DNA of 64,000 nt from an uncultured Clostridia bacterium. Its GTDB lineage: Bacteria; Bacillota; Clostridia; TANB77; CAG-465. The notes below the pieces were generated by a model. That model searched no databases, was not told the origin of the DNA, and saw nothing but the letters and a program-made list of their open reading frames with translations. The translations under genes and the position numbers were made by a program. This document shows positions 43,112 through 50,709 of this stretch, one piece after another; the stretch's first letter is position 1, and every line of letters begins with the position of its first letter. Where the stretch lies: the NCBI GenBank assembly GCA_944383015.1, contig CALWOC010000002.1:1-64000 (forward strand). Direction: 5' to 3'.

Positions 43112-44060
43112 CTCAAGTTTAGTAAATACAACAGTTTGGTGTGCAGAAGGCAATTATACTCATGGACGTAGTGGAAGAAATATAGAAATGGTAGCCCTTC
43201 ATCATATAGCTGGTGTTTTATCAGCTGAACAATGTGGAAGGATTTTTCAACAATCTGGAAGAGGAGCAAGTGCTAATTATGGTATAGGATATGATGGAAA
43301 AATAGGACTATATGTAGATGAATATAATACAGCATGGGCAAATTCTAATTGGGATAGCAATTGTAAATCTGTAAGTATTGAACTATCTAATAGCAGTGTG
43401 GGTGGAGATTATCCAGTATCAGACACTGTTTTAAATAAAGCAATAGATTTAATTACTGATATATTTAAAAGAAATAATTTAGGAAAATGCGTAAAAGGCC
43501 AAAATCTTGTATGGCATTCTATGTATTCAAGTACATATTGTCCTGGAGATTATGTTAGAAGTAAATTAGATTATATAGTTAATAAGGTTAATGAAAAATT
43601 AGGATTAAATTCTAATTCTGGTACAAGCTCTAATGATAATCTATATAGAGTACAAGCTGGAGCATTTAGTAAAAAAGAAAATGCTGATAATCTAGCTAAT
43701 GAAATTAAAAATAAAGGTGTTGATACTTGTATTATAACAGAAGATGGATTATATAAAGTTCAATGTGGAGCATATGCAAATAAAAATAATGCTATTAATA
43801 TGAGTAATAAATTAAAAAATATGGGATATGATAATTTTATTCCAGGATTGAATTTATCTGTAGAAGGACAAGTTCAAAATGGAGTAGCATATAGAGTAAA
43901 TTGCGACTACCCTAATATTAGAAGTGCAGCAAGCTTAACAGCTTCTGTCGTAAGACTAGCTCCTCGTGGTGAGATAATTTATGTTGTTGGAACAGAAAAT
44001 GGATTTTTAAAACTTAATGATGGAACTTATCTTAAAGAAGGATTTGCAGATAAAGTATAA
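43104..44060 (+). CDS. N-acetylmuramoyl-L-alanine amidase (endolysin)
   Basis: 318 residues. An Amidase_2 domain (about 8-155) has the zinc histidine in MVALHHIAG and the H/C pair in WHSMYSSTYCPGD. A SPOR-type double repeat follows (about 178-255; YRVQAGAFSKKENADNLANE, YKVQCGAYANKNNAINMSNK), then an SH3-like end (about 262-318; YRVNCDYPNIRSAASLTASV). It cuts the peptide from the sugar chain. GGAGATGATACAG places ATG at 43104. A SPOR unit binds denuded septal wall, so the lysin may target division sites. Confidence 0.92.
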   Translation: MSNSSLVNTTVWCAEGNYTHGRSGRNIEMVALHHIAGVLSAEQCGRIFQQSGRGASANYGIGYDGKIGLYVDEYNTAWANSNWDSNCKSVSIELSNSSVGGDYPVSDTVLNKAIDLITDIFKRNNLGKCVKGQNLVWHSMYSSTYCPGDYVRSKLDYIVNKVNEKLGLNSNSGTSSNDNLYRVQAGAFSKKENADNLANEIKNKGVDTCIITEDGLYKVQCGAYANKNNAINMSNKLKNMGYDNFIPGLNLSVEGQVQNGVAYRVNCDYPNIRSAASLTASVVRLAPRGEIIYVVGTENGFLKLNDGTYLKEGFADKV

Positions 44061-44084
44061 AAGTAGGAAATTTTTCCTACTTTT
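44060..44084. terminator. Bidirectional terminator after amidase
   Basis: AAGTAGGAAA and TTTCCTACTT form a 10-base stem with T on one side and A on the other. It can stop both the rightward lysis transcript and the leftward membrane gene. Confidence 0.75.
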
Positions 44085-44094
44085 GTTCTTCCTT

Positions 44095-44976
44095 TTATTT
44101 TTCTAAATTTTTATCTATAATTTCTTCAATACGTAAAAGAGAATCTTTTATTTTAAAAGAAATAGTATTTTTTTCTTCATCTATAATTATTTTAGAACCT
44201 AAAAATAAAATTGCATTCCATGTACCATTTGATTGAATATTAAGAGGATTAATTACTTTTAAAGTAAATACAATTCTACAAATTCCATCTTTCTTGAAAC
44301 AATCCACTAAACTAGAATCATCAGTATAATATAGATTAATATTTAATATACTATCATTATTACTTATAAAAGCGTCTTTAAATTCATTATATTCCCTATT
44401 ATTAAAAAAAAATGTTTCTCCTCTAGAACTACTATCATTATTGCAAAAATGTAGCTCTAGTTTTTCTATTAAAAATTTAGATATATCTATTATACCCTCT
44501 TCTTTTAATGAAATTGATAATCTAACAAGTTTAAATGAACTATTAGAGTTAGTAGCGTATAATACACATTCTGTTTTAGGATTTGGTACTTTATAAATAT
44601 TATCATAATATAAAATAATATCTTTGTGTATATCTATAACAGGTTTTGAGTATAATTTTCCACGTCTTTCTATAGATAGTAGCTCTTGATTCTTTTTTTC
44701 ATTTATTTCGTTTTCAGTTTTTCTTGCAAGTTCATCTTTTTTACCTAATTTGTATAATATTAGTGGAATAAAAGCTCCTGCTATTATAGAAAATATTGCG
44801 GAAATCCAATCTGGAATATTTCCCCATATATCTACATTATTAGACCATATAGATAAAAAGTTAAATAAACTATTAGAAAATTTAATACAATAATAAAAAA
44901 TAATCGTGTTACATATATATATGGTTTTTATAATACTAGTAAGAAACATAATAATAAAAATAGTTAATACATTCAT
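44095..44976 (-). CDS. Membrane protein, likely lysogenic conversion gene
   Basis: 293 residues. Three hydrophobic segments (about 2-20, 22-45, 58-82) lead to a short coiled coil (KKDELARKTENEINEKKNQE) and a beta-rich cytoplasmic domain. No family recognised. The start at 44976 follows AGGTGA. It is opposite to the lysis genes, has its own consensus promoter and would be expressed from the dormant prophage. Superinfection exclusion is a reasonable guess only. Confidence 0.65.
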   Translation of the reverse strand: MNVLTIFIIMFLTSIIKTIYICNTIIFYYCIKFSNSLFNFLSIWSNNVDIWGNIPDWISAIFSIIAGAFIPLILYKLGKKDELARKTENEINEKKNQELLSIERRGKLYSKPVIDIHKDIILYYDNIYKVPNPKTECVLYATNSNSSFKLVRLSISLKEEGIIDISKFLIEKLELHFCNNDSSSRGETFFFNNREYNEFKDAFISNNDSILNINLYYTDDSSLVDCFKKDGICRIVFTLKVINPLNIQSNGTWNAILFLGSKIIIDEEKNTISFKIKDSLLRIEEIIDKNLEK

Positions 44977-44993
44977 TTTTTTCACCTAACGCA

Positions 44994-45022
44994 ATTATAC
45001 TAACCTTGTTTCTTGAAGTCAA
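44994..45022 (-). promoter_or_regulatory. Promoter of the reverse-strand membrane gene
   Basis: On the minus strand TTGACT (45022-45017), 17 bases, TATAAT (44999-44994), 18 bases before the start codon. The rest of the gap up to 45240 is AT-rich; at 45222-45245 a strong ribosome binding site precedes ATG-AAA-TAG, an orphan two-codon frame. Confidence 0.75.
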
Positions 45023-45246
45023 GAGAAAAAGAAGCAAATACTGATGTAATATGGCATTGAAATTTTATGAAATTTATATTGAATAAAAATTTAAATACAA
45101 ATAGTATATAAATATTGCAAAAATATTTCAAAATTAAATATAAATGTAACATATTTTATCAAAAAAGAATAAAAATGTTTTTTAAGAAGAAATATATTTA
45201 TAATATATGGTAAAATAAAAATAAGAGGAGTGATATATGAAATAGG

Positions 45247-45275
45247 TTGCATTATGTAAATAATTGTGCTATAAT
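45247..45275 (+). promoter_or_regulatory. Promoter of the Panacea toxin-antitoxin pair
   Basis: TTGCAT (45247-45252), 17 bases, TATAAT (45270-45275), 31 bases before the first gene. Consensus -10, so steady expression is expected, as for toxin-antitoxin operons. Confidence 0.7.
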
Positions 45276-45306
45276 TTCGTATATTGTTATGAAAGGAAGT
45301 GAAATT

Positions 45307-45801
45307 ATGTTTAGTGCACAAGATATAGCAAAATGGTTTTTATATAAAAATAATTCAAAGCAAAAAGAAAATATTGCTATAAATGATGACTATGAAGTTT
45401 ATGAAGGTATAACTCATCTTAAATTACAAAAATTATTATATAATGCACAGGGAGTATTTTTGGCTTTAGAAGATAAAAAATTGTTTGAAGAACCTTTAGA
45501 AGCATGGGAACATGGTCCAGTAGTAAGAGATGTGTATGAAACATATTGTGTATTTGGAAGAGCTCCAATTATTATCCCTTCAACGAAAGAAAATAATGAA
45601 GTTGTAGACGAAATAGAAAGAAATGAAAAAGTAAAGAACATTTTGGAATTTGTTTATGATAATTTTGCTATTTACACAGCTTGGCAACTAAGAGAAATGT
45701 CACATGTTAAAGGTGGCCCTTGGGATCAGACAATTAGAAATGAAGAAATTGATACTGAAGTAATAAAAGATTATTTTAGGAAAGAAGTTGTAGCAGTTTA
45801 A
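45307..45801 (+). CDS. Panacea-domain (DUF4065/SocA-like) antitoxin
   Basis: 164 residues. The Panacea pattern is clear: ITHLKLQKLLYNAQGVFLAL (about 37), LEAWEHGPVVRDVYETY (about 65) and WQLREMSHVKGGPWDQTI (about 120). These domains act as broad antitoxins that neutralise many unrelated toxins coded next to them; some serve in phage defence or as proteolytic adaptors (SocA). AAGGAAGTG sets the start. The next gene begins in a TAATG overlap. Confidence 0.85.
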   Translation: MFSAQDIAKWFLYKNNSKQKENIAINDDYEVYEGITHLKLQKLLYNAQGVFLALEDKKLFEEPLEAWEHGPVVRDVYETYCVFGRAPIIIPSTKENNEVVDEIERNEKVKNILEFVYDNFAIYTAWQLREMSHVKGGPWDQTIRNEEIDTEVIKDYFRKEVVAV

Positions 45802-46208
45802 TGCCAAGATTAAAAAATCAAAATAAAAAAATTAGTATAAAAGAATGCACTAGTTGTTTTAAATCAAATAATATAATTTTTAATTTTGCTTATATAGTTT
45901 ATGATGACGATTTAGATGATAATGCAAAAAGAACTTTAATAGACAGACTTCGTGAAGTGTCAAGTGTAAATTATTTGGAACTAACTAGATGGCCAAGGGA
46001 AAAAGGGTTTGAAGAAGTCAAAGTTAATATATCAAAAGAAATTCCCAGAAACTTTTTAAATGAGATTGGTGCTTTTGATGGAAAATATTCTATTATGCGT
46101 TTGTATAAGAATAATGAACCAACACCAGGTAGAATAATAGGAAAGCTTATTAATAAAATATTTTATATATTTTATATAGATGTTAAAGGAAATTTATATA
46201 ATCATTAA
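45801..46208 (+). CDS. Putative toxin partner of the Panacea antitoxin
   Basis: 135 residues. A basic start (MPRLKNQNKKISIKECTSCF) leads to an alpha-beta core with YDDDLDDNAKRTLIDRL and the end GRIIGKLINKIFYIFYIDVK, then GNLYNH. The final aspartate and histidine could be part of a nuclease-like site. It does not match a toxin family I can name. Its role follows from one-base overlap with a Panacea gene. Confidence 0.6.
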   Translation: MPRLKNQNKKISIKECTSCFKSNNIIFNFAYIVYDDDLDDNAKRTLIDRLREVSSVNYLELTRWPREKGFEEVKVNISKEIPRNFLNEIGAFDGKYSIMRLYKNNEPTPGRIIGKLINKIFYIFYIDVKGNLYNH

Positions 46209-46212
46209 TATA

Positions 46213-46240
46213 AAAGAGCAGAGACAATCTGTTCTTTTTT
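46213..46240 (+). terminator. Terminator of the toxin-antitoxin pair
   Basis: AGAGCAGA pairs with TCTGTTCT (one G-U) around GACAA and is followed by seven T. Confidence 0.7.
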
Positions 46241-46360
46241 TATACATTTAAAACATAAAAAATAAAACTAAACAGCCAAAAAATATTTTTAACTTTTTTA
46301 TAAAAATATAGAGCAAACTCGACGATTTTAATTTTAGTATAATCATTAAGGGGTGATTAT

Positions 46361-46528
46361 ATGAATTTTAAAAAGAAGAGTAGAAAAGAAACATTAACAA
46401 GAACTATTAGAATTTCTGGAAAAGTTTATGATAAAATATGCGAGATAGCAGAAGTAAATGATATTTCTTTTAATAGTGTAGTTAATCAAATATTAGAAAA
46501 TTTTTTAAATGATGAAATAGGGGAGTAA
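46361..46528 (+). CDS. Small ribbon-helix-helix protein
   Basis: 55 residues: a basic N-terminus (NFKKKSRKETLTRTIRISGK), a short beta strand (RTIRIS), then two helices (VYDKICEIAEVNDISFNSVV, NQILENFL). This is the Arc/MetJ fold, which binds DNA as a dimer. AGGGGTG precedes it. It is the last gene before the right-end repeat, so it may regulate excision or the cargo genes. Confidence 0.7.
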   Translation: MNFKKKSRKETLTRTIRISGKVYDKICEIAEVNDISFNSVVNQILENFLNDEIGE

Positions 46529-46530
46529 AT

Positions 46531-46558
46531 TACCCTTTTTTTACCCCTTTGGTTTTAT
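46531..46558 (+). repeat. Right copy of prophage-end repeat
   Basis: Matches 7221-7248 in direct orientation at 26 of 28 positions. It starts three bases after the ribbon-helix-helix gene and lies about 90 bases before the tRNA fragment. Confidence 0.6.
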
Positions 46559-46650
46559 ATAGTTATGCATAGTTTTGAATAGATTTAATATTGAAGCACA
46601 CTATTTTCAAAGGTTACAGAAGTTTTTATCAAATTATAAGAGGTTTGTTT

Positions 46651-46694
46651 TTAACCGAAGGGTCGTAGGTTCGAGCCCTACTTGAGGAGCCAAA
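46651..46694 (+). other. 3' half of a tRNA-Asn gene, probable attR scar
   Basis: These 44 bases (TTAACCGAAGGG... to GGAGCCAAA) equal the anticodon loop-to-CCA half of the complete tRNA-Asn at 47371. The match stops in the anticodon loop, a typical crossover point for tyrosine integrases. For a + strand tRNA, the partial copy marks the right end of an element whose left end carries the restored gene. That gene is not in the window, so the element extends left of position 1 or its left end was lost. Confidence 0.75.
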
Positions 46695-46696
46695 GT

Positions 46697-46723
46697 AGCT
46701 AGGTTTTTTTACCTAGCTTTTTT
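46697..46723 (+). terminator. Terminator after the tRNA fragment
   Basis: AGCTAGGT and ACCTAGCT form a perfect stem around six T and are followed by T. It differs from the terminator of the complete tRNA, so this was a separate tRNA-Asn locus. Confidence 0.7.
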
Positions 46724-46785
46724 GTGTTTATTTGACTTATTTATTTTCTTATGCTAATATAACTTAAAGGAGGGAATTTAATGAA

Positions 46786-47295
46786 ATGGGTGGATTTAGT
46801 ATTTTAATATTGCTTGGAATTTTGTCTGCAATATTTTATTTTTTTATTGCTATATTTTTAGTAGTTTTAATTTATTTGTTGATAACATATTTTTTTGAAA
46901 GTATTGCTATTACAAAAATGTGTAATAACTTAAAATGTAAATATTCTTTTATGGCTTGGTTTCCGTTTTATAATAAATATTTAATTGGAAAAATCGCAAA
47001 TTCAAAAGTAGAAGGTGCATTACTTGGAATCTTGAATTTTTTTATAGTTATAATGTTTATATATTTTTTGTTAATTGAAAATTTTAGTCATTGGTTGTTA
47101 TTAGTTTTTTTTATTTTGATTTTTGTGAGTTTTATACTAAATATTTTAATTTCACATAAAATATTTAAAAAAGCTATAGATAAATATAGTGATTTATTTA
47201 CTGTGCTTAGTGTTTTAAGTTTAGGATTGCTAAGACCGATATTTTTATTTTTTATTAGAAATAACAAAAATCTATTTATTGAGGTTAAGAAATAA
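46786..47295 (+). CDS. Multi-span membrane protein
   Basis: 169 residues with about four transmembrane helices (8-42, 75-97, 103-125, 140-160) and the motif MCNNLKCKYSFMAWFPFYNK in the first loop, common to small clostridial membrane proteins of unknown role. AAGGAGGG is best placed for ATG at 46781, which is out of frame and stops after eight codons; 46786 is used here. That may reflect a small frameshift at the start. Confidence 0.65.
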   Translation: MGGFSILILLGILSAIFYFFIAIFLVVLIYLLITYFFESIAITKMCNNLKCKYSFMAWFPFYNKYLIGKIANSKVEGALLGILNFFIVIMFIYFLLIENFSHWLLLVFFILIFVSFILNILISHKIFKKAIDKYSDLFTVLSVLSLGLLRPIFLFFIRNNKNLFIEVKK

Positions 47296-47322
47296 TAAAA
47301 TTATTTTTTTTAATAAATACTA

Positions 47323-47351
47323 TTTACAATTTTGGATTGTAATGATAATAT
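47323..47351 (+). promoter_or_regulatory. Promoter of the tRNA-Asn gene
   Basis: TTTACA (47323-47328), 17 bases, TAATAT (47346-47351), 20 bases before the tRNA. Confidence 0.55.
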
Positions 47352-47370
47352 ATAAGTATAGATAATATAT

Positions 47371-47445
47371 TCCTCAATAGCTCAGCGGTAGAGCATTCGG
47401 CTGTTAACCGAAGGGTCGTAGGTTCGAGCCCTACTTGAGGAGCCA
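47371..47445 (+). tRNA. tRNA-Asn (GTT)
   Basis: Acceptor stem TCCTCAA/TTGAGGA, D-stem GCTC/GAGC, anticodon stem TTCGG/CCGAA with loop CTGTTAA (anticodon GTT), T-stem GTAGG/CCTAC with TTCGAGC, discriminator G and encoded CCA. All arms pair, so the gene is intact. Its 3' half is duplicated at 46651. Confidence 0.95.
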
Positions 47446-47450
47446 AAATT

Positions 47451-47480
47451 AGCAGGTTTAAGCCTGCTTTTATTGTTTTT
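47451..47480 (+). terminator. Terminator of tRNA-Asn
   Basis: AGCAGGTTTAAGCCTGCT with a following T-rich stretch, directly after the CCA end. Confidence 0.75.
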
Positions 47481-47542
47481 AGCAGTAAATTAGTTGCTTT
47501 ATTTTACTTGCTTTTGTATAATTAGATTGTGAGGATGATATA

Positions 47543-48331
47543 ATGAGTAAATATATTAAACATCTTAAAGAAAAATATAAAGAAACAAAGAAGAGTTCTT
47601 TGCTTGTATATTTTATATTAAGAGCATTAATTCTTTTATGTATGGTACTTCAAATAATTCATGGAGATTGGAATAACGCAGCTTTATGTTTATTATCATT
47701 ATTATTATTTACATTACCAATTTTTATTGAATACAAGTTGAAGATAACGTTACCATCTGTATTAGAGAGTATTATATATATTTTTATTTTTTCTGCTGAG
47801 ATATTAGGTGAGATTAACAATTTCTATGGTATAATTCCACATTGGGATACAATTCTTCATACTATTAATGGCTTTTTAGCGGCAGGAATTGGTTTTTCTT
47901 TAGTAGATATATTAAATGAGAATAGTAAGAAAATAAACCTATCACCTATATTTGTTGCTATAGTTGCATTTTGTTTTTCTATGACTATTGGAGTACTTTG
48001 GGAGTTCTTTGAGTACTCTGCTGATGCATATTTAAGAACTGACATGCAAAAGGATAGAATAGTAACAAGTATTTCTACAGTAGAACTAGATCCTAATAAT
48101 AGTAATACTCCAGTGAGAATAGATAATATTGAATCTACACAAATAAATACAAAAGATGGTCAAATTATTATTAATGGTGGATACTTAGATATTGGTATAA
48201 TAGATACAATGAAAGATTTGATTGTAAACTTTATAGGTGCAGTTACATTTAGTTTTATTGGATACTTATATATTAGAAATAGAGATAAGTATAAATTTGC
48301 GAGTAATTTTATACCGGTAAAGAATGAGTAA
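47543..48331 (+). CDS. Polytopic membrane protein (DUF2238/YjdF-like)
   Basis: 262 residues with about six hydrophobic helices in two groups (about 25-135 and 220-245) and the conserved PHWDTILHTINGFLAAGIGF and SMTIGVLWEFFEYSAD segments of the YjdF-like family. Its biochemical role is not known. It starts after GAGGATGATATA and is a single-gene unit after the tRNA. Confidence 0.65.
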   Translation: MSKYIKHLKEKYKETKKSSLLVYFILRALILLCMVLQIIHGDWNNAALCLLSLLLFTLPIFIEYKLKITLPSVLESIIYIFIFSAEILGEINNFYGIIPHWDTILHTINGFLAAGIGFSLVDILNENSKKINLSPIFVAIVAFCFSMTIGVLWEFFEYSADAYLRTDMQKDRIVTSISTVELDPNNSNTPVRIDNIESTQINTKDGQIIINGGYLDIGIIDTMKDLIVNFIGAVTFSFIGYLYIRNRDKYKFASNFIPVKNE

Positions 48332-48383
48332 TACAATATATTCGTATATAATTAGATAAATATAAAAATAAGGAGAATGTTAT

Positions 48384-48512
48384 ATGGAAAATAAAGTAGT
48401 AAAAGAAGAAAATAGAACAGAATTTCTAAAATCACTTGAAATGAATGTTAAAGATAAAAAAGCTTCTTTAGAACATTATAATGAATTATTGCAAAATGAT
48501 AAAAATGAATAA
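48384..48512 (+). CDS. Small acidic protein
   Basis: 42 residues (MENKVVKEENRTEFLKSLEM, then NVKDKKASLEHYNELLQNDKNE), charged and helical. AAGGAG precedes ATG and a terminator-like hairpin (about 48513-48537) follows. Function unknown. Confidence 0.55.
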   Translation: MENKVVKEENRTEFLKSLEMNVKDKKASLEHYNELLQNDKNE

Positions 48513-48579
48513 TCTGCATTTGCAGGTTATTTTTTTATTGTGATATAATATTAAAAATTATATAATTAGGGGTGATTCT

Positions 48580-49047
48580 ATGAATGTATTATTTCTAGAT
48601 GTTGATGGTGTTTTAAATTCACACAAATATTTAACTTCATTATATGAAAAAAAGAAAAGAAGATTAGAACGAGAAGAGTTTTTTGATCCTAAGTGTATGA
48701 TTATACTAAAAAAGATTGTTTTAAAATTTAATTTAAAGATTGTTATCACATCTTCATGGAAAATTGCAGATATGTGTACATTGGAAAGAGTATTTAAAAA
48801 ATATGAATTAGATATTTTAGATAAAACAAAAAATTATGGAGATAAAAGAGGAAGAGAGATACGCGAATGGTTACAAGATCATAATGATGTAGATAATTTT
48901 GTAATACTTGATGATGATTTCTTCTCAGATTATGTTGGATTAGAAAATAACTTAGTACAAACTTCTTTTATTTCTAATGGAGGCTTAAATGATAGTCATA
49001 TTTTACTCGTTGAAAAAATATTAACAAGAGATAGACTAAATATTTAG
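48580..49047 (+). CDS. HAD-like phosphatase family protein
   Basis: 155 residues. The HAD motif I is FLDVDGVLN (5-13), motif II is IVITSSWK (about 49-56), and the final acidic motif is FVILDDDFF (about 107). This matches the short HAD domains of RNA-repair or phage-related proteins (HAD_2-like, no cap). It would act as a phosphohydrolase; the substrate cannot be inferred. Confidence 0.8.
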   Translation: MNVLFLDVDGVLNSHKYLTSLYEKKKRRLEREEFFDPKCMIILKKIVLKFNLKIVITSSWKIADMCTLERVFKKYELDILDKTKNYGDKRGREIREWLQDHNDVDNFVILDDDFFSDYVGLENNLVQTSFISNGGLNDSHILLVEKILTRDRLNI

Positions 49048-49085
49048 TTTATCTTATTTTTTAGTGTTATTTTAAACATAACAAA

Positions 49086-49114
49086 TTGACATAAGTATAT
49101 AAATATGTTATAAT
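49086..49114 (+). promoter_or_regulatory. Perfect-consensus sigma-A promoter
   Basis: TTGACA (49086-49091), exactly 17 bases, TATAAT (49109-49114). All twelve consensus bases are present, so strong expression of the next gene is expected. The leader that follows is about 95 bases. Confidence 0.8.
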
Positions 49115-49152
49115 TATGATAGGTTAATATTGTTATATTGCCTGTCAAATTT

Positions 49153-49175
49153 GATGGGCTGTTGAAACGCCCATC
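49153..49175 (+). promoter_or_regulatory. Leader hairpin in the strongly expressed transcript
   Basis: GATGGGC and GCCCATC form a perfect 7-base, GC-rich stem with a 9-base loop. It is followed by ATTTATTTACCC rather than a T-run, so it may stabilise the mRNA or be a regulatory element. No riboswitch class is recognised. Confidence 0.45.
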
Positions 49176-49215
49176 ATTTATTTACCCAAAAATTTTAAAA
49201 AAGGAGGAATTAAAT

Positions 49216-49755
49216 ATGGGGATTGTATTACAAGGAAAAAAAATGATTTTAGGAGGAAAGGAAGCATATAATAAATTTATGTACAATGGTGAAACATTGG
49301 AAAAGAAAAATGCTAAAATCAACCTAAAAAAAGAAGAAAACAGAAAAAAAATTGAAGAGAAAGAAGCACAAAAGGCTGAAAAGAAATCTCAAAAGGAAGA
49401 GAAGACATCTATTCTATCAAAAATTTTTAATAGAAGTGAAGAAATAGAAATAGAAGATGGTCAAATTGTACTTTATGGGGCAGATGATGAGGAATACACA
49501 TGTCAAATGATTGACTTAAGTCAATTATTGGATGAAAAGTATAAACCTTATAATCAAGCACCGAAGGGTGTAGATCTTCTTAAAAGAGATTTAAAAGCTT
49601 GTAAGATTTTTATTGCCGATGATGGAGACATCATGAGGGTAAACAAAATTTTGGAAGTAAAGCCTGAGGAATTTGATGAGAATTTTGCATACCTTTTGTT
49701 TGATACAAATAGGGTGTATTACTCAATCAGATTTAAAGTTGAAAGAAGCTTCTAG
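49216..49755 (+). CDS. Conserved-looking protein of unknown function
   Basis: 179 residues. The start is MGIVLQGKKMILGGKEAYNK. A highly charged coiled coil follows at about 32-75 (K, E and Q), then a globular domain (about 80-175; IEIEDGQIVLYGADDEEYTC and YLLFDTNRVYYSIRFKVERS). I do not recognise it. A full-consensus promoter, a structured leader and a strong terminator indicate an abundant product. Confidence 0.6.
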   Translation: MGIVLQGKKMILGGKEAYNKFMYNGETLEKKNAKINLKKEENRKKIEEKEAQKAEKKSQKEEKTSILSKIFNRSEEIEIEDGQIVLYGADDEEYTCQMIDLSQLLDEKYKPYNQAPKGVDLLKRDLKACKIFIADDGDIMRVNKILEVKPEEFDENFAYLLFDTNRVYYSIRFKVERSF

Positions 49756-49762
49756 CATAATT

Positions 49763-49797
49763 GAACAGGTACAAATTTTTGTACCTGTTCTTTTTTA
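49763..49797 (+). terminator. Strong terminator
   Basis: GAACAGGTACAAA pairs with TTTGTACCTGTTC around a short T loop and is followed by six T. Confidence 0.85.
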
Positions 49798-49839
49798 ACG
49801 TTAAAAGTTTGTTTTCATATAATATAGCAGGTGATTTAT

Positions 49840-50067
49840 ATGGATTATATTATATTTGTAATATCTGTTATAGGTATATGGTGTATATGCTTTGTTATGG
49901 AGAATTACTGGTTTTTAAATTATGAAAAAGAAGAAAGAAATAAAGTTCAGATTATTTTAACTAAAGAGAATGTGGATTATGATGATAAAAAAGAATTTAT
50001 AGAAAAAGTAATGTGTGGAAATTATGAAAATATCATGGATATTGTGGATAATATGAGAATAAATTGA
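49840..50067 (+). CDS. Small single-span membrane protein
   Basis: 75 residues. One transmembrane helix (about 2-22, YIIFVISVIGIWCICFVMEN) and a charged cytoplasmic part. AGGTG places ATG 49840. Unknown role; it lies before ruvA but ruvA has its own promoter. Confidence 0.55.
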   Translation: MDYIIFVISVIGIWCICFVMENYWFLNYEKEERNKVQIILTKENVDYDDKKEFIEKVMCGNYENIMDIVDNMRIN

Positions 50068-50092
50068 CTTTAAAATTTTTTTTGTGTAAAAT
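50064..50092 (+). promoter_or_regulatory. Promoter of ruvA
   Basis: TTGACT (50064-50069), 17 bases, TAAAAT (50087-50092), 20 bases before the ruvA start. It overlaps the end of the preceding gene. Confidence 0.6.
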
Positions 50093-50111
50093 ATAATCTG
50101 AGGTGAAAGAA

Positions 50112-50702
50112 ATGTACGCTTTTTTTTATGGAAAAGTTGACAGTATATACAAAGATAGGATAATAATAGATGTAAATAATATTGGTTATGAGATAAATAT
50201 GCCAGAATCAGACATATTATCGCTTAATATAGGGGATAGTATAAAAATATATACATATTTAAATGTTAGAGAAGATGATATGAGACTTTTTGGTTTTAAG
50301 ACAAATGAAAGTTTAGAGTTCTTTAAAAAACTTATTACAGTAAGTGGTGTAGGACCAAGAGTAGCACTTGGTATAATATCTAATGTAGATGTAGAAAGCT
50401 TAGGTGTAGCAATAGCTACAGAAAATGTTGCAGCTTTAAAGAGTGTACCAGGTATTGGCCCTAAAATGGCACAAAAAATTATTTTTGAACTTAAAGATAA
50501 AGTTTTAAAGGATAAAACTGAAAAAATAAGTGTAACTTTAAAACAAAATAATTCTAAAAATATTGAGGAAGCAATTACTGCACTTGAAGTGCTAGGCTAT
50601 AATCAAAGACAAATTAAAGAAGTTATTTCAAGATTAGATTTAAGTGATGATAGTGTAGAAAATATTATACGTAAGGTACTTAAAGAAATGCAAAACTTAT
50701 AG
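50112..50702 (+). CDS. ruvA: Holliday junction DNA helicase subunit RuvA
   Basis: 196 residues of the usual length. The N-terminal OB fold (MYAFFYGKVDSIYKDRIIID, YTYLNVREDDMRLFGF) is followed by two helix-hairpin-helix motifs (ITVSGVGPRVALGIIS and LKSVPGIGPKMAQKII) and the C-terminal RuvB-contacting domain (ITALEVLGYNQRQIKEVISRL). It grips Holliday junctions and loads RuvB for branch migration. ruvB is not next to it, which is unusual. Confidence 0.96.
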   Translation: MYAFFYGKVDSIYKDRIIIDVNNIGYEINMPESDILSLNIGDSIKIYTYLNVREDDMRLFGFKTNESLEFFKKLITVSGVGPRVALGIISNVDVESLGVAIATENVAALKSVPGIGPKMAQKIIFELKDKVLKDKTEKISVTLKQNNSKNIEEAITALEVLGYNQRQIKEVISRLDLSDDSVENIIRKVLKEMQNL

Positions 50703-50709
50703 AACATGG

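Noticed and set aside
49153-49175. Leader hairpin considered as an intrinsic terminator
   Set aside because: The stem is good, but no T-run follows; it is kept as a leader element.
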